A DNA stretch of 43,095 nucleotides from the NCBI GenBank assembly GCA_947627985.1, contig CANQYD010000014.1:1-43095 (forward strand), read 5' to 3'. Source of the DNA: an uncultured Clostridia bacterium. GTDB taxonomy: Bacteria; Bacillota; Clostridia; Oscillospirales; Ruminococcaceae. The notes below the pieces were generated by a model. The model saw only the letters and a list, made by a program, of their open reading frames with translations. It had not been told where the DNA came from and did no database searches. This document shows positions 26,801 through 33,784 of this stretch, one piece after another (position 1 is the first letter of the stretch; every line of letters begins with the position of its first letter). A program made the position numbers and the translations under genes.

Positions 26801-27788
26801 AGGGGTCAGGACGCATATCTCGGACGACCCGCTTTGGCTGGCGTATGCGGTATGCGAATATATCAAGGCGACGGGCGATGAGGATATTTTGGATATTTCT
26901 GTCGCATATTCCGGCGGGCTCGATATCCCGGGAGAATTTAAGCAGAACTACGGCGAAGTCTACCGCACGGCGATGAGGGAGAATGTGTATCGCCACTGCA
27001 AAAGGGCGATAGATTGCCTTGCCGGGAAAACCGGAAAGCATGGGCTTATGCTCATAGGCTCCGGCGACTGGAACGACGGGTTTGACAAAGTGGGCATGGG
27101 CGGAGGCGAATCGGTCTGGCTGAGCGAATTTTATATCATGGTCCTTGAAAGGTTCTCGCTGATTTCGATGAGCCGCGGGGAGAGAGAATATGCCGAAAAT
27201 CTAAGAAAATACGCGGAACAGCTCAGGGAAAGCGTCTCAAAAAACGGCAGGGACAAGGACCACTGGCTCAGAGGATTTTACGGAAACGGCGAGCCGCTCG
27301 GTTCGCAAAAGTCCGAATGCTGCCGGATAGACTCGATCGCGCAGTCATTTGCCGTATTTGCGGGGTTGGATAGGGACTTCACCCGTGAAGCGCTGCTGAA
27401 AGCCTATCGCGAGCTTTATGACAAAAAGCGGGGAACCGTCAGGCTCTTTGCGCCGGCATTTAACGACATGAGCGAGCCCGACCCGGGGTATATCAAATAC
27501 TACCCCGAGGGGCTTAGGGAGAACGGCGGGCAGTATACTCATGCCGCCGTCTGGCTGGCGATCGCGATGAAAAAAGCGGGACTTGACGAGGAGGCGGAGG
27601 AGATTATCGACGCGCTGAGCCCTGTGGCGCATTCCGAAAACGGCGGGCACCAAAGGTATAAGACCGAGCCTTACTACCTCTGCGGGGACGTTTACACGAA
27701 CAAGAACTGCATGGGAAGAGGCGGGTGGTCGATCTATACCGGCGCCGCGGGGTGGCTGCTGAGGGGGATCGAGGGGGAGGGGGTGTAG
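20844..27788 (+). CDS. Giant GT84-GH94 protein (cyclic beta-glucan synthase-like)
   Basis: The 2314-residue protein has the order seen in cyclic beta-1,2-glucan synthases (NdvB/Cgs). Its parts are an N-terminal region, two membrane helices (about 232-275), a GT84-like glycosyltransferase with CAVDSDTLPLMDS (about 432-445), more membrane helices (about 625-780), and a glycoamylase-like domain (about 800-1180, with SGGPEPVRSYMAHHVGMS). A GH94-type phosphorylase domain forms the C-terminal half, with FGFRDQLQDA, in which the Asp near 1940 is the general acid, then GSGDWNDGFD. In Brucella/Agrobacterium the enzyme builds and length-controls cyclic glucan from UDP-glucose. A Gram-positive product is not established. 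ATG 20844 follows CGGAGGGTTTT. Codon use resembles its neighbours. Confidence 0.8.
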   Translation: MHKFGKNGKISLYSLASESAKKLRKLKKIYSFYLQNGTENAAEAYFADNFHSVLRGCFKKPSRDLKRRFISHRGLDLAGDIIERSGEEFPGSDGIIKIIRDRASREKIFAPDVEYLAETLRYKLICGIFEMITRSDPGVIRLMSLLSDIGSVDLGRINEVVNPVAIRLSGDPAYRRSDIKTKSSYREAIYLHARKNHVDECELCDGLLEKSRGGFLDLRALGIMKNKYLQPKHAVFAVIFLMIFSALLSVLISGYAGCPWLFIMLILPAVEALRPLSDRILRHNISCERLMRLKQDDPELEKERVAIVLSAQITDPEGAEEIYDKLLRLHCLNPGENIMICALLDLAAEQVPITSEDRAVFESLREAVMKLENKVPGKFSVIVRKRSFSETQQEYMGKCRKRGALAELCEFLKTGSEDFYLKLGRVNDLIGCDYFCAVDSDTLPLMDSVRELLAAALHPMNKIKTEGGKITHGYGVIAPRMITRLEDSLRTEFSKSVGGIGSRSSYDGEAANLWQDVFGRGTFCGKGLINVTALHECSKMLTGERILSHDILEGELLRTAYASDILFTEGFPKSPQSYYRRLDRWIRGDFQNIPEIFSKRFDCISKLKLLDNLRRALTPVSVFSCFFPGFFLEPPLGSVIAFSAVLMWISPSLWGALRALFCDGGFGRSYYSGLLSTASQSLRYILYSVIMLPTLAIKSLRAAVTAVLRLMSGRNLLEWTTADAQDKSGVLPLRYYLVPEVLSLSLLWQSDYPIRLAGAVFSMMPALLCIDLLPAKKETAGLRYRDSRELSKQTADMWSFFENSVTADDNYLPPDNVQFSPVYRVAHRTSPTNIGLYMLSCLAAYDRKLINLRQLHDRLLRTLETVERLEKYKGNLYNWYDTETLKIIGPEFVSSVDSGNFTVCMVALKEGLYDLGGEMKEIAGRIEKIINATDLAAFYDGIRGLMAIGIEKSGNLTKNRYDFLMSEARLLSYWAIASRQVPKSHWQRLSRAMLSSGFFGGAASYSGTMFEFFMPEIFLKCPEGSLSSESLKYALWVQRKYASKMSRPYGISESGCYSFDPALNYRYSAHGVPATGIRRGLEKSYVISPYSTYISYSYAPREAAENLRELCDLNMYGAYGLYEALDYTSPSSGGPEPVRSYMAHHVGMSILSADNVLSGGIMQKRFMKDLRSMGAAELLDERFHLGTAVFENILRRPPENTPEKTDFDSEIIDRPDPFDQKMRIFSNGDSTLLMSSCGCSKFIYRSKNVYDFKPKPFTRPGGFICLAGEDGDIQPFTVNLENGGVSAELCEDSVKLYMNTQNLRMGLMTSLHETLPCEIRRFAFKNETGRTVPVNAAIYIEPSLLEDKDERTHPAYSKMFLRLDRDPALDVVTVTRVREDKKIYAAFGFVEDLKLTVSFDRGEVLKYPFGADGLKDSVNEIRPSLICEPDPCVYIGCRIDLPAKSSTELTAFTVCAQSKEELINRVNILRRKRASACRLPRADTAAGRVAGMLLPKILYGGSGVKNISPALLPLNSLFEISAATDIPTVAIELNGRNDRAKLSAYLGAYHLIRRCGLKMQLIAIYDDGGRYEREHYNDLVRAAEEAGCEGFIYSPGGILPLDISKTRPGLDELARAFSRQVCESDITESPVKKPERKFIKIERSEPGHFDIDKEVACGGFSGCDYVINDTPPLPWCHVLSNPVFGTLLSSCSLGFSYAFNSRECRLTPWSNDPMRDNSGERLLLLSGGKFYDLIDGSAAKFGFGFAEYSSQGENYRAKIRVTVSSKGMCKKISVDINAPAGSSVIYYTEPCLSPDRFGSGMLIPKMLENGLLIHAPSSETGAFMGVMCSEKAVCETDREKIFSGDFSGEVSPHEGLAAAVKREISGDEKIDFFLTCALSENAAINMPKYFTEQEFNDLPDKNTPENRRILAKWLYYQALHGRFYAKTGFYQCSGAFGFRDQLQDACCLAKHKPEVLKSQILRCCMAQFAEGDVMHWVHSLPNKKRRGVRTHISDDPLWLAYAVCEYIKATGDEDILDISVAYSGGLDIPGEFKQNYGEVYRTAMRENVYRHCKRAIDCLAGKTGKHGLMLIGSGDWNDGFDKVGMGGGESVWLSEFYIMVLERFSLISMSRGEREYAENLRKYAEQLRESVSKNGRDKDHWLRGFYGNGEPLGSQKSECCRIDSIAQSFAVFAGLDRDFTREALLKAYRELYDKKRGTVRLFAPAFNDMSEPDPGYIKYYPEGLRENGGQYTHAAVWLAIAMKKAGLDEEAEEIIDALSPVAHSENGGHQRYKTEPYYLCGDVYTNKNCMGRGGWSIYTGAAGWLLRGIEGEGV

Positions 27789-27942
27789 GGACGTGTTTTT
27801 ACTGAATTAAAAGAAAGCGCGGCTTTTTGCCTTGCTTTGATCGGCGGGGTGCTCCCATGCGAAGTGTTGCTTCTCTTTTGGAAAGTTCATGCACATTGAT
27901 TATGAGACTGTTTTCCTCGCCCGCCGCGCCCTTTGCAAAAGG

Positions 27943-28083
27943 TATTCCCCCAATTTCGCAGAGGCAAAATCGGGGGAATGCTGTTTTAAGTCCCCACCCC
28001 GACTTGCGACAAAAACTCTCAGAGCACAAGTAATCCCACGCTTTTGATTGCGAAGTGCGATGAGATAGTTTTTGCGCAAGTCG
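27943..28083. repeat. Intergenic inverted repeats 3' of the giant gene
   Basis: ATTCCCCCAATTT near 27943 and AAATCGGGGGAAT near 27969 form one hairpin with a single mismatch. CGACTTGCGACAAAAACT (27999-28016) and AGTTTTTGCGCAAGTCG (28067-28083) form a second, larger one with a one-base bulge and partly complementary interior. No gene is credible in 27789-28390. The stretch could be a small RNA or a decayed mobile element. Confidence 0.5.
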
Positions 28084-28159
28084 TCCCTCCCCGAGGAGGA
28101 GGCGGGGCTTGATGAAGGTCTTGCGCATATCACACAGCCTTGGCAGGAGCAGAAGGTAC

Positions 28160-28246
28160 GGGGCGAAGCCCCCCGGCGCCGAAGGCGCCGGCTTCCTCCG
28201 CTTCGCGGAGGAAGCGACCGCGCTCGCGCGCGGTCGGGCTTCGCCC
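28160..28246. repeat. Composite hairpin element E
   Basis: Caps GGGGC-GAA-GCCCC (28160-28172) and GGGC-TTC-GCCC (28236-28246). Internal hairpins: CCGGCGCC around GAA (28173-28191), GCTTCCTCCGC around TTC (28191-28215) and GACCGCGC/GCGCGGTC (28216-28235). It combines one module found in element A, one found in C and one found in both. The left flank AGCCTTGGCAGGAGC and right flank TCCTTTCCTATCAGGG match the family. Confidence 0.85.
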
Positions 28247-28390
28247 GGAGCCTCCTTTCCTATCAGGGTATGGTAGGGGCGCACAGCCCGGTTCCAAGGT
28301 TTCCTCTCCCATCAAGCTTCGTCAGAGGCGCATAGCCCAGACCCAAGGTATCTGATTCTTTCAAGGATAGGTAGTGACACATACCCCGCC

Positions 28391-29416
28391 TCAAATCTTA
28401 ATATCCCCCACCCCGTGAGAACCACATCTCCTAATCCCTCTCCCCCTCAACTCCATCACCCAAAAATCCTCCATCCGGTCGGTATAGACGATCTCATCCA
28501 AAATCGTCTCCACATATGCAAAGCCCGCCTTTTGATAGGCTCTGATCGCCCGACGATTCCACGCCGCCACGCGAAGCTTAATGCACCCCTCAAACCCCGT
28601 CACACGGCGTATCTCCGACACGCATTTTCTCACAAAATCGGCGCCGCTTCCCCTTCCGCAAAGCTTCGGATTCATCGACCAGCCGACCCACATCTCGCCG
28701 CCATCGAGCTGGCACGCGACCTGCCCGATCACCCGATCGCCGTCGCAAAGGCAAAACTGCTCCGTCCCCCAGCCTGAGCGATCCATCAGCCAGCCGTCAG
28801 CGGCTCCGCGGAAGCTGTACGCCTCATACGGACTCTCATACCTCCAGCCACCTATCTCCGTGGCGGTTTCTTCCGTAAGCGGCATGAGCTTTTCTCTCCC
28901 GCTTAAGTCGAATGGCACAGATTTTTCATATATCTCCATCTTATTCTCGGGCGACCGCTCGCCCGTCGCTAAGAAGCCCATCGCTTCCCAAAACGGTCTG
29001 CCTGTGACGGGGTCGGCTGTCAGGTACATCATCGCAGCCCCATCATCGGCAAAAAGCCGCTCGAGCCGCCGAAACATCGCCCTGCCATAGCCCTTCCTGC
29101 GGTGCCCGGGTTTTACATAAAATTCCATAATATACCCCCACCCGGGCTTGATGAAGCCCCTGTGACCCTCGCGGTCGACCTTGCCGTAGAGAAATCCGAC
29201 CGGCTCACCGAGGGCGAAGCAAAGCTCCAGGTGGCGGTCGGGCTGTCCTTGAATTTCGATGATGCTGTCGACCCACTTTTGCAAAAATCCCTCCGGCATC
29301 GGCTTGTGCCCGTGCTCGTCGAGCTCCTTGACATAGTCGGACATGAGGTTTTCAAAGACAGCACATTCTTCTTTGTTGTCAGCGGATAACTGCACATACT
29401 TGATTTGGTTTTCCAT
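28391..29416 (-). CDS. Tandem GNAT-family N-acetyltransferase
   Basis: The 341-residue protein holds two GNAT folds. The first (about 1-165) shows the acetyl-CoA loop in VKPGHRRKGYGRAMFRRLE; the second (about 190-325) shows NPKLCGRGSGADFVRKC and the tail NRRAIRAYQKAGF. These move an acetyl group from acetyl-CoA to an amine; the acceptor is unknown. ATG 29416 follows GGAGGATATAA. A hairpin (GGAGGGTT/AACCCTCC, 29440-29465) sits in the leader. It is preceded by the methyltransferase gene on the same strand, 176 bases away, with no known functional link. Confidence 0.8.
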   Translation of the reverse strand: MENQIKYVQLSADNKEECAVFENLMSDYVKELDEHGHKPMPEGFLQKWVDSIIEIQGQPDRHLELCFALGEPVGFLYGKVDREGHRGFIKPGWGYIMEFYVKPGHRRKGYGRAMFRRLERLFADDGAAMMYLTADPVTGRPFWEAMGFLATGERSPENKMEIYEKSVPFDLSGREKLMPLTEETATEIGGWRYESPYEAYSFRGAADGWLMDRSGWGTEQFCLCDGDRVIGQVACQLDGGEMWVGWSMNPKLCGRGSGADFVRKCVSEIRRVTGFEGCIKLRVAAWNRRAIRAYQKAGFAYVETILDEIVYTDRMEDFWVMELRGRGIRRCGSHGVGDIKI

Positions 29417-29439
29417 TTATATCCTCCAAAGTTTTATTC

Positions 29440-29465
29440 GGAGGGTTAGAAAACGTGAACCCTCC
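29440..29465. repeat. Leader hairpin upstream of the GNAT gene
   Basis: GGAGGGTT and AACCCTCC form a perfect eight-base stem with a ten-base loop. There is no T-run on the minus strand, so it is not a simple terminator. It may affect RNA stability. Confidence 0.4.
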
Positions 29466-29592
29466 ATACACGGTTCTTTTTCATATGACATCACCCTTTC
29501 TCTTTATTTGTATTCATACGCCAAAATTGACGCTGATACCTGTTTGCTGAAATCCATTGTCTCAATATTTCGCAGCGATCATCCGGTTTTCT

Positions 29593-30363
29593 CTATAATT
29601 TTCTTGCCTTGAATAAAACCGAAATAGGAAGCATTTTTGCTTTTTTGGCTTTGATACTGATATCGCCTTCCGCATGCATCGTTGCGTCATCGGTCTGCTC
29701 AACCATTTGCTCGATTACAAATCCCGCCTTAGCCAAAGCGTTGACATAGGTGGATATTTTTCGGTTGCACAGAAGGATTTCGCTGCCGTCTACCGGCATT
29801 CTGAAGTAGGACTCGTCAAAATAGCTTTTGTTCATTATCAAGGCATCATTTTCAATTACATCTTTCCGTTCATCGCAAGACCATGCAATACAGTAATTGA
29901 GAGTATGGTGCCAGCTGAAAATGAAAATACCGTCTTTTTTTAAGTATGAGGCTATTTTCCGGAAAGTACCGTCAAGATCAGTCGTCCAACCAATCCCGTA
30001 AATTGAATAAACGAAATCGAAATACTCTTCCGGAATACCCGTCGCGACTTCCATTGGAGAGCAGATGAGTTTCGCATGGTAACCGTTTTCGCTCAAATAC
30101 CGCTCAGCATTTTCAAGTTGCTTTTGAGAAAGATCTACGCCCCATAATTCACCGGCATTTCTGTCGGCAAGATACTTTAAGGAATGACCGCTGCCGCAGC
30201 ATATTTCAAGTATTTTCTTTCCGGAAACATCGTCAAAAAGGTGTAATTCATTCTCTGTTACAAAGTGTACTCCGTAAGTAGGGAGCGCTGTAGTTCCAAA
30301 CCACAAATCTGCGTAAGTATCCCAGTAATGCTTATTGGTTTTTAATATTTCGTCTCGATTCAT
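29593..30363 (-). CDS. Class I SAM-dependent methyltransferase
   Basis: The 256-residue protein has a Rossmann methyltransferase core. Motif I is ILEICCGSGHSLKYL (about 51-65), the motif II acidic end is in LWGVDLSQKQL, and motif post-I/III contains YSIYGIGWTTDL and SYLKKDGIFIFSWH. The acceptor substrate is unknown. ATG 30363 is behind GAGAGGATACAA. Its base composition is visibly more AT-rich than the GNAT gene and the rel/recJ genes, which may hint at later acquisition but is not proof. Confidence 0.85.
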   Translation of the reverse strand: MNRDEILKTNKHYWDTYADLWFGTTALPTYGVHFVTENELHLFDDVSGKKILEICCGSGHSLKYLADRNAGELWGVDLSQKQLENAERYLSENGYHAKLICSPMEVATGIPEEYFDFVYSIYGIGWTTDLDGTFRKIASYLKKDGIFIFSWHHTLNYCIAWSCDERKDVIENDALIMNKSYFDESYFRMPVDGSEILLCNRKISTYVNALAKAGFVIEQMVEQTDDATMHAEGDISIKAKKAKMLPISVLFKARKL

Positions 30364-30483
30364 TTGTATCCTCTCATTCGATAATTCATTTTTCGCCGTC
30401 GTAAGAGCATGGTTTCACATAGCCGGGCTTTCTTCTCAGCGAAAAAAATCCACCTCATCAACGGTAAGCTTAATCGCAAAAAG

Positions 30484-31833
30484 TTAATTGACATTTATTT
30501 TGGACAATAGGCATACCGTCTCGACATGCCTCGTTCTCGGGAACATATCCACCGCGCAAAGCCTCTCGACCCGGTAGCAGGCGCCGAGATATTTCGCGTC
30601 TCTCGCAGCTGTTGCGGGATTGCAGGAAATCATTACCAGCCTCTCGGGCTTCATTTTCAGAATCGCGTCGAGCGTAGCGGCGTCGCACCCCTTCCTCGGC
30701 GGATCGACAACGATCACGTCGGGCTTTAGACCCTTTTCGGCAAGCATTTCGGCGATTTTCCCGGCGCCCCCGACGTAAAAATCAGCGTTAGAAATCCCGT
30801 TAGCGATCGCATTTTTTCGGGCATTTTGGACCGCCTGCGGCACAATTTCGACGCCGATGACCTTGGACGCGCTGCCAGCCATCGACAACCCGATGGTACC
30901 TGCGCCGCAGTATAGATCGAGCAGCAAACCGCCTCGGAGGTCGGCAAACTCGGCAGCCTTGCGGTACAAAAGTTCAGCAGCCGCAGTGTTCACTTGGTAA
31001 AAACTGTGAAGAGATAGCTCAGTCTCGATTCCGCAGATCGAATCCGTGATAGTCTCCGCGCCATAAAGTAAAAAATCTCGGTTTCCGAGAATTACATTAG
31101 TGTTCTGAGAATTTATGTTAAGGAAAATCGACTTGATATCGGGATATTTCTCGGTAAGGATCGGTACTAAATCATCATATTCATGAGTGAATTCCGTGAC
31201 AACAAGGCACAGCATTATCTGCTTGGAATGATAGCCTTGGCGAATGAAAATATGCCGCAAAAGTCCTTTACAAGAGGCTTCATCATAGCATAAAAGATCT
31301 CGTGAATTATGATAATCCAAAATAATTTTAATTAACTCAGAAAATAATTCGGGCTGTAATAGGCAATCGTCGCAGGGAACTACACGATGAGATCGTGGTG
31401 AGAAAAATCCGCTGACAGCTTTTTCAAAATTCTCGCAAATCGGGAATTCTGCTTTATTACGGTAACGTGTGGAAATGCCGGTCGAAATAATCGGTTCGCA
31501 TGGGACATTTATGCCGCCGATTCTGCTGAAAGCATCGGCAACAAAACGCTCCTTCCACCTGAGCTCCTCTTCATAATTTATATGTCTGAAATCGCACCCG
31601 CCGCATCTTCCGAATAGCTCGCAATCCGGCTTAAAACGGGTATTTGCAAGTGTTATGATCCTTTCAATTTTACCGAAGCAATAGCTCTTCATGACCTTCA
31701 GAATGCGGCACTCGATGACGTCGCCGGGAGCCGAATAGGGCACAAAAACAGCGAGCCCCTCATGTCTTCCGACGCCGGAGCCCTCGCTTGTCAGTCCATC
31801 AATTTTAAGTTCAATAATGTCGTTCTTTTTCAT
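30484..31833 (-). CDS. rlmD: 23S rRNA (uracil-C5)-methyltransferase RlmD-like
   Basis: The 449-residue protein has an N-terminal TRAM domain (about 1-60), an iron-sulfur cluster motif (Cys71, Cys77, Cys80 in CELFGRCGGCDFRH, fourth Cys in VVPCDDC) and a TrmA/RlmD methyltransferase domain. The SAM loop is LLDLYCGAGTIGL, followed by VIVDPPRKGC, and the catalytic Cys lies in MISCNPATAARD. It methylates a uracil at C5 in 23S rRNA (RlmC/RlmD/RlmCD class; which position cannot be told from sequence). ATG 31833 opens the frame. The gene stands between hemZ and the small methyltransferase, all on one strand. Confidence 0.88.
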   Translation of the reverse strand: MKKNDIIELKIDGLTSEGSGVGRHEGLAVFVPYSAPGDVIECRILKVMKSYCFGKIERIITLANTRFKPDCELFGRCGGCDFRHINYEEELRWKERFVADAFSRIGGINVPCEPIISTGISTRYRNKAEFPICENFEKAVSGFFSPRSHRVVPCDDCLLQPELFSELIKIILDYHNSRDLLCYDEASCKGLLRHIFIRQGYHSKQIMLCLVVTEFTHEYDDLVPILTEKYPDIKSIFLNINSQNTNVILGNRDFLLYGAETITDSICGIETELSLHSFYQVNTAAAELLYRKAAEFADLRGGLLLDLYCGAGTIGLSMAGSASKVIGVEIVPQAVQNARKNAIANGISNADFYVGGAGKIAEMLAEKGLKPDVIVVDPPRKGCDAATLDAILKMKPERLVMISCNPATAARDAKYLGACYRVERLCAVDMFPRTRHVETVCLLSKINVN

Positions 31834-31915
31834 AAAATTCCTGTAGATTGAGAATGTAAATATCAGACAGTGAGAAATCTCTCAAAGTGAGAAAATTTCA
31901 GCCATATTTATCCAA

Positions 31916-33034
31916 TTAAATTTCTATTTTATTAACAGCTTCGATTTTTCGCTTCAAAACTGTCTCGTCGAAGCACCTAAGATAGTCAAGAGGGTACTTT
32001 GGATTGTAAAATCTTTGAATTTTTGTGTCGTCGTTGACAATTTTTGTCGAGCCTCCCGCGCCCACGGCAATCACCGTCTGGACCTCCTCCATCATGTTGA
32101 TGTTGTAAATTCCGGCGTGCCCGCCGCGCTCCCAGCCGACGTTTTCGAGGTTGTCGAGCTGATTTTTCTGGCGGTAGAGGTAGTAGGGTCGGTAGCCCGC
32201 AGTTTCCAGTAGTTTATTAGCTTTACTAATCATATTTGCGGAATTGTCGGTGAAAATTTCACGATTTTGATTTTGCATAAGGTCCGCAGCCCTCTTGATC
32301 GAAAGTGCGTGAATTGTGATATTTTCGGGATTTAGTTTAATTATTTGATTAACCGTCTCTATAAATCCCGCAGGCGTGTCTTTTGGGAGACCTGAGATTA
32401 AATCAATATTTATCGCGCTAAAGTTGAATTTTCGGGCAAGGTCATATGCTTCAAAAAATTGCTTGGCTGTGTGCTTTCTGCCGATGGCTTCAAGGACGGA
32501 ATCATGAATAGTTTGGGGGTTTACGCTGATTCTGTCTCCGCCGTTATTTATTATTGCCGAGAGCTTTTCTTCGGTCACGGTATCGGGTCTTCCGGCTTCA
32601 ACGGTATATTCCCGAAGTGAGGATAAATCAAAATTTGCAGAGACAGTTTTCATGATTTTGTCAAGCTGATTAGCTGTTAATGAGGTGGGTGTGCCGCCTC
32701 CGAAATAAACGGTATCTACCCCGATCCCCCTGCCTTTTAGAAGGTCGGCTGTGAATTTAATCTCCTCGCATAGTCGGTCGACATAGTCGGGAATCAGCGA
32801 TAAAAAACTGCCTACAGTCTGCGAAACGAAGCTGCAATAGGCGCATCTGGACGGGCAAAAGGGTATCGAGACGTATAAACTGACCTTGTTTTTCGGCAGA
32901 TTAGCTAAAATCTTCTGCTGATTTTGTGCAGTTTGCAGTCCTAAATTTATCTTTTCCTCCGAGACATAGAGCATTTTTTCCAGTTTTTCGACTATCTCTC
33001 GGTCGGTCATGCCGTCGTTTTTCAGTCTGAACAA
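31916..33034 (-). CDS. hemZ: HemZ-like radical SAM protein, N-terminally shortened
   Basis: The readable frame gives 372 residues with the radical SAM cluster motif CPSRCAYC (Cys60, 64, 67), then VYFGGGTPTSLTANQL, ISVNPQTIHDSVL and NIDLISGLPKDT, all typical of HemN/HemZ coproporphyrinogen dehydrogenases of heme synthesis. The gene order rel-MBL-hemZ also identifies it. HemZ normally has about 100 more residues before this point. The stretch RLKNDGMTDREIV corresponds to the helix after the conserved TGIRP-x-K motif, which is missing. The frame's first start codon, TTG 33034, has no ribosome site; ATG 33010 is another choice. The true N-terminus lies in another frame (33041-33146). Activity is doubtful without a frameshift. 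Confidence 0.75.
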   Translation of the reverse strand: MFRLKNDGMTDREIVEKLEKMLYVSEEKINLGLQTAQNQQKILANLPKNKVSLYVSIPFCPSRCAYCSFVSQTVGSFLSLIPDYVDRLCEEIKFTADLLKGRGIGVDTVYFGGGTPTSLTANQLDKIMKTVSANFDLSSLREYTVEAGRPDTVTEEKLSAIINNGGDRISVNPQTIHDSVLEAIGRKHTAKQFFEAYDLARKFNFSAINIDLISGLPKDTPAGFIETVNQIIKLNPENITIHALSIKRAADLMQNQNREIFTDNSANMISKANKLLETAGYRPYYLYRQKNQLDNLENVGWERGGHAGIYNINMMEEVQTVIAVGAGGSTKIVNDDTKIQRFYNPKYPLDYLRCFDETVLKRKIEAVNKIEI

Positions 33035-33040
33035 AATTTT

Positions 33041-33146
33041 GCGAAAAGTCTGCTGTTACAAAATCAAAAGTTTCGACCGGGAAGAAGAGCTTCGTCACCG
33101 CTTCGAGCTCGTATTTGAAGCTGTGACCGACAAATACAAGCGTCAT
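33041..33146 (-). pseudogene. hemZ: Detached 5' end of hemZ
   Basis: From ATG 33146 (overlapping the MBL stop as ATGA) this frame reads MTLVFVGHSFKYELEAV then TKLFFPVETFDF, the usual HemZ N-terminus. It then runs out of the family pattern. The downstream hemZ frame is offset by one base and is open only from 33055, so a shift somewhere in 33034-33055 (a stretch with TTTT, AAAA, TTTT runs) would fuse the two. Even fused, roughly 90 residues of the N-terminal domain are missing, so this is a deletion as well as a frameshift. Confidence 0.65.
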
Positions 33147-33784
33147 GAGAAGTCCTCCAAGTCCCTTAAATAGGGGTTATACAGCCTCTCCGTCTCGGTA
33201 TCGGTCGGCATTCCGTGACCCGGGAAGGCTCGCATTTTCCCGCATTTTTTAATTAAGCAATTTATCGAGTGCATTAACTGATCATAATCCCCGTTTCCGA
33301 GATCGGTCCTGCCGATTGAGCCTTCAAACAGCGTATCTCCCGTGAAAACGGCTTCTTTTGAGATGTAGCAGACCGAGCCCGGGGTGTGACCCGGGGTGTG
33401 AAGTACCTCCAAAGAGATCCTGCCGAGGCTGATGACGCCGCCGTCTGTCACCTCCGAAACGCCGAATTTAAATGGCTCGAAGGGCATGCCGAAATAGGAA
33501 GCCTCGGAGGCGCCGGCGTCGTATAACATATCCCTGTCCGACGGGTGGATCATCACCTCGCAGCCGTAATTTGTACAAAGACCGTTCAGCGCCTCGATAT
33601 GGTCGCAGTGACCGTGGGTCAGGAGGATTTTTTTGAGCGCAAGTCCTCTGCGCTTCAGCTCTTTATCGATGATTTCCGCCGAATAAGGCGCGTCGATAAG
33701 TATGGCTGAATTATCCTCATCAGCTAAAATATAGCAATTTGTGCCGAACGGACCGAGGTCTCTGATCGGAAAAATGTCCATCAT
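33143..33784 (-). CDS. Metallo-beta-lactamase-fold hydrolase (glyoxalase II-like)
   Basis: The 213-residue protein has the metal site THGHCDHIEA (about 56-65), VLHTPGHTPGS, FTGDTLF with the bridging Asp, and FPGHGMPT. This is the compact YcbL/GloB-like form that hydrolyses thioesters such as S-lactoylglutathione; the true substrate in this operon type is unclear. ATG 33784 overlaps the rel stop (ATGA) behind GAGGAGGGCAAA, and its own stop overlaps the hemZ remnant. It is part of the conserved recJ-rel-MBL-hemZ operon. Confidence 0.85.
   Translation of the reverse strand: MMDIFPIRDLGPFGTNCYILADEDNSAILIDAPYSAEIIDKELKRRGLALKKILLTHGHCDHIEALNGLCTNYGCEVMIHPSDRDMLYDAGASEASYFGMPFEPFKFGVSEVTDGGVISLGRISLEVLHTPGHTPGSVCYISKEAVFTGDTLFEGSIGRTDLGNGDYDQLMHSINCLIKKCGKMRAFPGHGMPTDTETERLYNPYLRDLEDFS

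Noticed and set aside
27799-28355. A 161-codon minus-strand frame and others near element E
   Set aside because: They run through the cap and module hairpins and the inverted repeats; no ribosome site and no recognisable domain.
30489-30512. TTGACA at the 3' end of rlmD as a plus-strand promoter
   Set aside because: No plus-strand gene follows, and the hexamer falls in coding sequence of the minus-strand gene.
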